A DNA stretch of 24,602 nt from contig CAXYYS010000026.1 of NCBI GenBank assembly GCA_964293585.1, positions 1 through 24,602 on the forward strand, written 5' to 3'. The DNA comes from JAKVKY01 sp964293585. Lineage in GTDB: Bacteria > Bacillota > Negativicutes > Acidaminococcales > Acidaminococcaceae. Position numbers and translations under genes: made by a program. This document shows, one piece after another, positions 14,874 through 20,908 of this stretch (the first letter of the stretch is position 1; each line of letters opens with the position of its first letter). The notes below the pieces were generated by a model, which saw nothing but the letters and a program-made list of their open reading frames with translations, was not told the DNA's origin and ran no database searches.

Positions 14874-17750
14874 TTATTTTTTCTTCAGCAAAAGTTTAGC
14901 CAGGATCGTATACATCTGTTTGAGGTCGATGGGCTTAGCGATGTGGCCGTTCATGCCGGCGGCTAAGGATTTGGAAACATCTTCCGCAAAGGCGTTAGCA
15001 GAAAGGGCAATGATTGGAATAGTAGCACTGTCTTCCCGGCCGCAGCTGCGAATCTTTTGGGCAGCTTCGTAGCCGTTTAAAATCGGCATCTGGATATCCA
15101 TCAAGATTAAATCGAAGGCGTGGGGCGCTGATTTCTGGAAAAGTTCCAGGGCCAGCTGACCGTTGTCTGCAGTGGAAATGGTGGCGCCGGTATCTTTCAG
15201 CAGTCCCAGGACCACCTTTTGATTGATGATATTATCTTCGGCTAAGAGCAGGTGTTTGCCCTGCAGGGAACAGGGCGGAAGAATGTCTTTTGGTTCCAGG
15301 GGTGCCGCTGCTGACGGTGCCACTGTCGGTGCTACCTTAAAGGGCAGGTTTACAATAAAGGTAGTACCCTGGCCCTCTTTGCTGGTTGCGGTAATATCGC
15401 CATCCATCAGCTTTACCAGGTTCTGGGTAATGGAAAGACCCAGGCCGCTGCCGCCGTATTTTTCAAAGGTAGCGGCAGATTCCTGTTCAAACGGTTTAAA
15501 GAGTCTTTCCTTAAATTCCTGAGACATGCCGATGCCGGTATCAGTTACAGAGAACCGGAGATATTGCCTGTCACCGATGAGCCGCTGTTTGAGAATGCTC
15601 AAAGTTATGGTACCGTCTCGGGGCGTAAACTTAAAGGCATTGGACAACAGGTTCAGGATAATCTGGGTGACACGCTTACCATCCCCTAGTAAAGGCGGCA
15701 GGCTGTCCAGTTCTTTTATTACTTTTAAGTTGATAGCTTTTAACTGGCATTGGCGATTATAAATAGTGATTATGGGCTCTAGCATCTGGTTCAGGTCCAA
15801 AGGTAATTCGGCCACTTTCATCTGCTGCTGCTCAATGGCGGACATATCCAGCACATCGTTGATGACGCTGAGCAGCATCTGGGAGGCCTGTTCAATCTCT
15901 GTCAGGGAATCTCCCACGCTATGGCTGTCCCCTATATTCTTACGGGCAATCTGGGTCATGCCGGTGATTACGTTGATAGGAGTACGGAGCTCGTGGCTCA
16001 TGCGGGATAAGAAATCACTCTTAGCCCGGCTGGCCAAGTTAGCCTGTTTGATAGCATTCCCTAATTCCTGATTACGGGTATTCAGGGTAGCGATATGACG
16101 TTTGTTAGCCAGGATACCGGCGGTGACCAGAGCCAGTATCAGCAGCAGCAGTACTGCCGCAATCTTAATGGTCAGGGCATATTTATGGAGTAAATCCGCC
16201 AGGGTATAATCCACGGCAATGTTCGAGGTATGTTTATGGATAATGGCCTGCACGTCATCCGTGGATAGGGCGTCAATATATTTGTTCAGGATGGACATGA
16301 GCAGGGGTTCCATGTCGCTGCGGCCGGCCAGGTAAAAATAATCGCCCATCTGCCGGGAGACATCCCAGATGGCCAGGTTGTCAAATTCCGGATGCTGCAG
16401 CATGGCGCCCATGATGTAAGAGTTCTGGAAGGCCGTGTCAGCCTTGCCGTTCAACACGGCCTGCAGACAATCTTCCAGTGTGGGCAAATAACTAATCTCA
16501 AACTGGGGATAATTATCGTTTAAGAAAGTGGCGCTGCCCTTAATGTTCTCAGGGATAGCCACCTTGTAATGCTTAGTGATATCAAAAGTCTCGCCTTTGC
16601 GTCCGGCGAAGGCCCGGTTATTGGTAATGTACCCCTGGGACAGGACCAGGGATTTGTCCTGTAGTCTGGCCTTGGTGGCTACCACGGCGATGAAGAGATC
16701 AATATCCTGAACCTTATCTTTTAACGCGGTAATGGCGCTGTCGACTTTAATGGGCACATAGGTAAACTTGAGGCCGCTCTTTTTCTCAATCAGTCCCAGC
16801 ACATCGATAAGGATGCCCTTCACGGCGCCGTCTTTGTCCTGGTACACCAGAGGATACCAGTCGGTATAGCAGCCGATGCGGATGTCGGGATTAGTAGCCA
16901 GATAGTCTGCTTCTTGCCGGGTCAGGGAAACGGAAGTATAACCGCTGTCACGGCCGTAATATTTTTCAAACAGGTTGCTGAAAAAATCCGAATGCTCAAA
17001 GGAAATTTGTTCCACGGCATCGTCCAGGGCCTGGAGCAGGCTGCCGTCAGAATTTTTTTTGGCTACCACATAATAAGGGGCATAGGTGGTACGGGCTACC
17101 GCTCTATAACCCTTGACATGGTACAGGCTGGATAAAGCTACGGTATCAACCTGGTGTTGGTCCAGGGCAGACAAGGCTTCCTTGTAATTAGCAAAAGGTA
17201 CTTCCGTAAAAGTAAAATTATGCGCCCGGGCATAGTCTTGGGCAGCGATGGTCTGGAACGAACCAGGGGTTACACCTACTCTCATGCCCTGCATATGGGC
17301 AAAGTCATCAGAGTAGATGTGCATGTCTTTTTCCGGCACGTACAACCCACTGACAGCGGTACCCATGGCGTGCAGGGGATAATCGTACAGCTTCCCGGCC
17401 CGGTCCGAGGTTTTCATTACCGGGACAAATAAATCAATGGTACCCTGCTGGAGCTGGATTGCCAGCTGGGATCTGCTGCCAGCCTGATATACGATGTTCC
17501 AGCCGGTATATTTGGCGACTTCGGTAAAATATTCTACGCCCAGTCCATGTACTGAACCATCTCTAGCCTGTTCCATAAAGCCGGGATGGGGTGTATAGCC
17601 AACCCGGACAGTGCGTCCGGATGCTGCGGCAACACTTATCGCGCTTGCCGTCAGATACTCAGTGACCAGGAAACAAAGTAGAATCAGGAACCTGCACATC
17701 TTTACCATTAAAAGGCCTGCTTTCTGAAAGTGATCTTTAAGATAAGCCAT
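14874..17750 (-). CDS. Hybrid sensor histidine kinase with two periplasmic SBP_bac_3-like domains
   Basis: A membrane sensor of 958 residues with BvgS/EvgS-like layout. A hydrophobic N-terminal signal/anchor (about 19-43) precedes two solute-binding domains of the amino-acid-binding type (about 48-270 and 288-515). Then come a membrane span (525-548), a short coiled region, a HisKA domain with H586 in FLSRMSHELRTP, an HATPase domain with ILNLLSNAFKFTP, DTGIGM and GSGLGLSI, and a receiver domain (about 833-950) with phosphoacceptor D885 in LILMDIQMP. No HPt domain follows and no partner regulator is adjacent. An ATG at 17708 would give a tighter signal peptide, so the exact start is uncertain. 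It is a paralog of the kinase at 20907-23738. Its ligand is probably an amino acid or similar small solute (inferred). Confidence 0.93.
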   Translation of the reverse strand: MAYLKDHFQKAGLLMVKMCRFLILLCFLVTEYLTASAISVAAASGRTVRVGYTPHPGFMEQARDGSVHGLGVEYFTEVAKYTGWNIVYQAGSRSQLAIQLQQGTIDLFVPVMKTSDRAGKLYDYPLHAMGTAVSGLYVPEKDMHIYSDDFAHMQGMRVGVTPGSFQTIAAQDYARAHNFTFTEVPFANYKEALSALDQHQVDTVALSSLYHVKGYRAVARTTYAPYYVVAKKNSDGSLLQALDDAVEQISFEHSDFFSNLFEKYYGRDSGYTSVSLTRQEADYLATNPDIRIGCYTDWYPLVYQDKDGAVKGILIDVLGLIEKKSGLKFTYVPIKVDSAITALKDKVQDIDLFIAVVATKARLQDKSLVLSQGYITNNRAFAGRKGETFDITKHYKVAIPENIKGSATFLNDNYPQFEISYLPTLEDCLQAVLNGKADTAFQNSYIMGAMLQHPEFDNLAIWDVSRQMGDYFYLAGRSDMEPLLMSILNKYIDALSTDDVQAIIHKHTSNIAVDYTLADLLHKYALTIKIAAVLLLLILALVTAGILANKRHIATLNTRNQELGNAIKQANLASRAKSDFLSRMSHELRTPINVITGMTQIARKNIGDSHSVGDSLTEIEQASQMLLSVINDVLDMSAIEQQQMKVAELPLDLNQMLEPIITIYNRQCQLKAINLKVIKELDSLPPLLGDGKRVTQIILNLLSNAFKFTPRDGTITLSILKQRLIGDRQYLRFSVTDTGIGMSQEFKERLFKPFEQESAATFEKYGGSGLGLSITQNLVKLMDGDITATSKEGQGTTFIVNLPFKVAPTVAPSAAAPLEPKDILPPCSLQGKHLLLAEDNIINQKVVLGLLKDTGATISTADNGQLALELFQKSAPHAFDLILMDIQMPILNGYEAAQKIRSCGREDSATIPIIALSANAFAEDVSKSLAAGMNGHIAKPIDLKQMYTILAKLLLKKK

Positions 17751-17842
17751 GTATCCAAACCAAAATACACATTAGCTGTTAAGAAAAAAATGTCGTGGTA
17801 GTGGCTGATTAGTTAAAGGCTTAATCAACAACAATTATTCTT

Positions 17843-17872
17843 ATTTTAGCACAAGATATACTTGCAGGACAA
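17843..17872 (-). promoter_or_regulatory. Possible promoter of the hybrid kinase gene
   Basis: On the minus strand TTGTCC (17867-17872) and TAAAAT (17843-17848) are 18 bases apart, about 90 bases before the ATG. Moderate match only. Confidence 0.35.
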
Positions 17873-18032
17873 TAAAAATGTTTGCCTGTCTGGACTGCTC
17901 AGAAAAGATACTACCCGGGATGTAATACTTCTAAGTGGCGATAGGGGTACGGAGCAGATTGCTAAATAACCTAAAGCTTGTGGCAGGTACTGAAAATGCA
18001 GTAAGATGATACTATAAATTGTGGTTATAGGT

Positions 18033-18060
18033 TTGCAGGAGCCAGCTTTTATGATATAAT
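18033..18060 (+). promoter_or_regulatory. arsR promoter with extended -10
   Basis: TTGCAG (18033-18038), 16 bases, then TATAAT (18055-18060) preceded by TGA, an extended -10. The leader is about 85 bases. No ATATGA-type ArsR operator like the one at the ATPase gene is visible here. Confidence 0.65.
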
Positions 18061-18153
18061 TTATAAATATAGAATTTACTATAAGCTGTGTGTGGCTAAT
18101 TTCGCCAGTGTCATTGCATTGGGATTGGTGTATCTGGAAAAGGAGTGAAACTT

Positions 18154-18522
18154 ATGCCCACAAAAACAGAACCGTCTATTTCTTATAACCGGGAGGTAGT
18201 GGCATCTGTACGGGAAAAGTTAATAGCTAGTCCTTATATCCTAGAACTGTCGGCTTTTTTCAAGGTTATCGGCGATGAGACCAGGGTTAAGATTATTTAT
18301 GCCCTGGCGGAACAAGAGATGTGCGTGAATGATCTGGCCATGGTCCTGGGTATGTCGCAGTCCGCTATCAGCCATCAACTGAAGCTTTTGAAGATGGAAA
18401 ACCAGGTAAAGAGCAGGCGGGACGGAAAAAATATTTACTATTCCCTTGATGACCACCATGTGGTGGAAATTCTGGAAGCGGCTCTGACCCATGTAAAGCA
18501 TAAACGCAAAAGTAAAAGGTAA
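18154..18522 (+). CDS. ArsR/SmtB-family metal-responsive repressor
   Basis: A 122-residue winged-helix repressor that releases DNA on binding metal. The core reads FFKVIGDETRVKIIYALAEQ, then the recognition helix region NDLAMVLGMSQSAISHQLKL and the wing RRDGKNIYYSL. A complete alpha-5 metal site is visible with SmtB spacing: D100, H102, H113, H116, favouring Zn/Cd sensing. Only C57 of the CadC-type alpha-3 cysteine pair remains (the second position is Asn), so the alpha-3N site looks incomplete. ATG 18154 is preferred over GTG 18145 because AAGGAG ends nine bases upstream of the ATG. A terminator follows; the ATPase gene downstream has its own operator-bearing promoter, presumably this protein's target (inferred). 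Confidence 0.93.
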   Translation: MPTKTEPSISYNREVVASVREKLIASPYILELSAFFKVIGDETRVKIIYALAEQEMCVNDLAMVLGMSQSAISHQLKLLKMENQVKSRRDGKNIYYSLDDHHVVEILEAALTHVKHKRKSKR

Positions 18523-18589
18523 CCGGTCATGGTGTTGCCGGTTGGAAAAGAAAAATAAAAAAGTTGGGCCGAAAAATATACTCGGCTTT

Positions 18590-18614
18590 CCCCGGCGGAA
18601 GCCGGGGCTTTTTT
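18590..18614 (+). terminator. Intrinsic terminator after arsR
   Basis: CCCCGGC and GCCGGGG flank the tetraloop GGAA and are followed by CTTTTTT. It shows that arsR and the ATPase gene are separate transcription units. Confidence 0.92.
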
Positions 18615-18671
18615 ATGTCTGCCGCACGAAAGACATTTGGACACACGGGTAACGCCAGGAAGAGAAGTTAC

Positions 18672-18700
18672 TTGACAGGTAACAATGGGTGCGTTATAAT
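18672..18700 (+). promoter_or_regulatory. Consensus sigma-70 promoter of the metal ATPase gene
   Basis: TTGACA (18672-18677), 17 bases, TATAAT (18695-18700): a perfect consensus promoter. The start would be near 18707, inside the ArsR-type operator, so strong repression without metal is expected. Confidence 0.9.
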
Positions 18701-18708
18701 TTACTTAA

Positions 18709-18732
18709 ACATATGAGCAATCGTTCAAGTGT
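18709..18732 (+). promoter_or_regulatory. ArsR/SmtB-type operator
   Basis: An imperfect inverted repeat ACATATGAGCA, two bases, CGTTCAAGTGT, matching the family's TGAnCA-n-TGTTCA pattern (7 of 11 positions symmetric). It covers the predicted transcription start of the ATPase gene. Binding by the neighbouring ArsR protein is inferred. Confidence 0.75.
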
Positions 18733-18742
18733 TACGGACTTC

Positions 18743-18777
18743 TTCCCTGCGTTACGACTTATGGTAAAATCAGGGAA
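18743..18777 (+). other. Hairpin in the metal ATPase 5' leader
   Basis: TTCCCTG (18743-18749) pairs with CAGGGAA (18771-18777) across a 21-base loop, 34 bases before the ATG. There is no U tract, so it is not a terminator. Function unknown. Confidence 0.4.
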
Positions 18778-18811
18778 TTTGAGTGACTGATACAGAAAGC
18801 GAGGCAGGAAG

Positions 18812-20794
18812 ATGAGTGCAGCAATGGATCAGGCGGCGGCAATCTGTCCCAGATGCGGCCGTACCCTGGCGGATTGTATCTGTGAGGAAGATTTTAGTTT
18901 TAGACGTCCTGAAGTTGATACAGCAGCCGAGGCGGATGAGCGGACGGAAAAAATGACGCTGCTGGCAGGAGCCATACTTTTTGCCGGAGTAGAAATTTAT
19001 CACGAGGCATTGCAGCTGGAAGGGTATAGTATGGTACTACTGGGTTTCCTGGTAGCGGCTTATCTCATTTTAGGCAGCGGCGTGCTCGTAAAGGCTGCTA
19101 AAAATTTAGTGCATGGTGATATCTTTGACGAGAACTTTTTAATGAGTCTGGCCACCCTGGGGGCTTTTGCCATCCAGCAGTATCCCGAAGCTGTGGGTGT
19201 CATGCTTTTTTACCGGGTAGGCGAGTTATTTGAAGACTTGGCCGTGTCCCGGAGTCGGCAGCAAATTTCGGCGGCCGTGGATTTACGACCGGAAGTAGTG
19301 AATCTGATAACAGAACAGGGTATCAAGATAATACCGGCCGGACAGGCACAGGTAGGTGCTGTGGTCCTGGTGCGTCCCGGTGACAGGGTTCCTTTGGATG
19401 GCGTGGTGGTAGAAGGCAGCAGCCAGCTGGACACGTCCGCAGTAACCGGAGAACCGGTACCCGTACAGGTAACGCCCGGAACGGCAGTACTGTCCGGATG
19501 TGTGAATGTGGCGGGGGCTTTAAAGGTACAGGTAGCCAAGGTGCTGCAGGAATCCATGGTATCCAGGATCTTAAACAGCGTAGAAACTGCCGCTGCCGCA
19601 AAGCCGAAACTGGACCGGTTCATCACCAGATTCTCCCATATCTATACGCCGGTGGTCATTGTTGTGGCACTGATCACGGCTTTTGGCATACCGGCGCTTT
19701 TGCACGAACCTTACTATCCCTGGATTTATACGGCGTTGACTTTTTTGGTCATGAGTTGTCCCTGTGCCCTGGTACTTAGTGTCCCCCTGGCTTTTTTCTG
19801 CGGCATTGGTGCCGGTTCCGGCACAGGAATTTTAATTAAAAACGGCGCAGTGCTGGAAGCTTTAAGTAAAGTTAAAACCATAGTCATGGATAAGACCGGG
19901 ACTATTACTCAAGGTAATTTTGTGGTACAGCGTTTAACGGTAGCAGGCAGTTGGCAGGAAAAAGCAATATTGCAGCTGGCTGCCAGTGCGGAGCAGGTTT
20001 CTACGCACCCGCTTGCCAGGAGTATCATGGCTGCCGCGCAGACACAAGGGCTGGACCTGCTGCAGCCGGAAAATGTGGAAGAACTGGCCGGCCACGGGAT
20101 TAAAGCTACCTTGCAGGGTAAAACTGTCTTGTGCGGTAATCTGCAATTTTTGGCGTCACAGGGTGTTACCCTGCCGGAGCAGGAATTAGCTGAGCCCGGG
20201 TCCCAGGTTTTGATAGCCGTGGATGGCAGCTACGCCGGGACTATCCTGGTGGCGGATACGGTGAAAGACGATGCGGCGGCAGCAATCAGGTTTATCAAGG
20301 AACAGGGCGTAAAGACGGCGATGTTGACCGGTGACGGTGAGGCTGCCGCCCGGGCAGTGGCGCAGCAGGTAGGTATTAAGGAAGTACATGCCCGCCTCCT
20401 GCCGGAAGAAAAACTGCAGGCGCTCAAAAAAATCCGTGCTCAAAACGGCAGCGTCATGTTTATTGGTGATGGTATTAACGATGCACCGGTTCTGGCCGGG
20501 GCTGATGTAGGAGCCGCCATGGGCAGCGGTGCCGATGCAGCCATTGAATCTGCAGATGTGGTCTTTATGAATTCCCAGATGCGTGCTTTGCCCCGTGCAC
20601 TGCAAATAGCGCACCGTACCATGCAGGTGGCCCGGGAAAATGTCTGGGTGGCCCTGACGATTAAGCTGATCGTCTTTGTCCTGGGGCTGACAGGTATTTA
20701 TGCCAACATGTGGCTGGCGGTATTTGCGGATACCGGCGTGGCCATCCTCTGTATCTTAAATTCTATCCGGATCTTATATCATCCGGAGGCCTAA
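18812..20794 (+). CDS. cadA: Heavy-metal P1B-type ATPase (Zn/Cd/Pb exporter)
   Basis: A membrane ATPase of 660 residues that pumps divalent soft metals out of the cytosol. Visible motifs are the actuator region DTSAVTGEPVPV, the transmembrane metal site C316-P-C318, the phosphorylation site DKTGT with D360, the nucleotide-domain STHPLARS, and the hinge GDGINDAPVLAGADVGAAMG. FADTG near the end supplies the Asp typical of Zn/Cd/Pb (P1B-2) pumps. The N terminus lacks an HMA domain and instead has a short four-cysteine motif, C12-x2-C15-x6-C22-x-C24, resembling a zinc ribbon fragment. ATG 18812 follows GAGGCAGGAAG; an in-frame ATG at 18824 is possible. Control by ArsR is predicted from the operator. 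The gene ends in a bidirectional terminator. Confidence 0.94.
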   Translation: MSAAMDQAAAICPRCGRTLADCICEEDFSFRRPEVDTAAEADERTEKMTLLAGAILFAGVEIYHEALQLEGYSMVLLGFLVAAYLILGSGVLVKAAKNLVHGDIFDENFLMSLATLGAFAIQQYPEAVGVMLFYRVGELFEDLAVSRSRQQISAAVDLRPEVVNLITEQGIKIIPAGQAQVGAVVLVRPGDRVPLDGVVVEGSSQLDTSAVTGEPVPVQVTPGTAVLSGCVNVAGALKVQVAKVLQESMVSRILNSVETAAAAKPKLDRFITRFSHIYTPVVIVVALITAFGIPALLHEPYYPWIYTALTFLVMSCPCALVLSVPLAFFCGIGAGSGTGILIKNGAVLEALSKVKTIVMDKTGTITQGNFVVQRLTVAGSWQEKAILQLAASAEQVSTHPLARSIMAAAQTQGLDLLQPENVEELAGHGIKATLQGKTVLCGNLQFLASQGVTLPEQELAEPGSQVLIAVDGSYAGTILVADTVKDDAAAAIRFIKEQGVKTAMLTGDGEAAARAVAQQVGIKEVHARLLPEEKLQALKKIRAQNGSVMFIGDGINDAPVLAGADVGAAMGSGADAAIESADVVFMNSQMRALPRALQIAHRTMQVARENVWVALTIKLIVFVLGLTGIYANMWLAVFADTGVAILCILNSIRILYHPEA

Positions 20795-20851
20795 GATATT
20801 TATCCCAGGCATGGGCAGGCGTTAAACGGCGCCAGGTTTCTGTGAACAAAC

Positions 20852-20908
20852 AAAAATTCCGGTCCAGGGTGAGCTGCTTAGGGCAGTTTGCCGGGACCGG
20901 AATTTTTT
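20852..20908. terminator. Bidirectional terminator between the ATPase and the second hybrid kinase
   Basis: AAAAATTCCGGTCC (20852-20865) pairs perfectly with GGACCGGAATTTTT (20894-20907) and encloses an inner CTGC/GCAG hairpin. A/T tracts on both sides serve both directions. The kinase stop codon abuts the stem. Confidence 0.9.

Larger units (their letters stand above)
17751..18153. other. Divergent intergenic region between hybrid kinase and arsR
   Basis: About 400 A/T-rich bases with no supported gene. They hold a possible minus-strand kinase promoter, a short inverted repeat TGATTA/TAATCA (17806-17827), and a good plus-strand promoter for arsR. A 15-codon frame at 17878 was seen but is not supported. 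The part from about 17880 to 18030 shows nothing recognisable. Confidence 0.5.
18649..18755. repeat. Cluster of five GTTAC/GTAAC pentamers around the ATPase promoter
   Basis: The pentamer occurs at 18649 (GTAAC), 18667 (GTTAC), 18679 (GTAAC), 18731 and 18751 (both GTTACG). The second and third form an inverted repeat flanking the -35 box, GTTAC-TTGACAG-GTAAC. The last two sit in imperfect direct repeats (GTTACGGACTT and GTTACGACTT). The spacing is irregular. This could be a second regulator's binding region or chance. Confidence 0.45.

Noticed and set aside
17878..17925. 15-codon frame with two cysteines upstream of arsR
   Set aside because: Too short, no convincing ribosome binding site and no supporting context.
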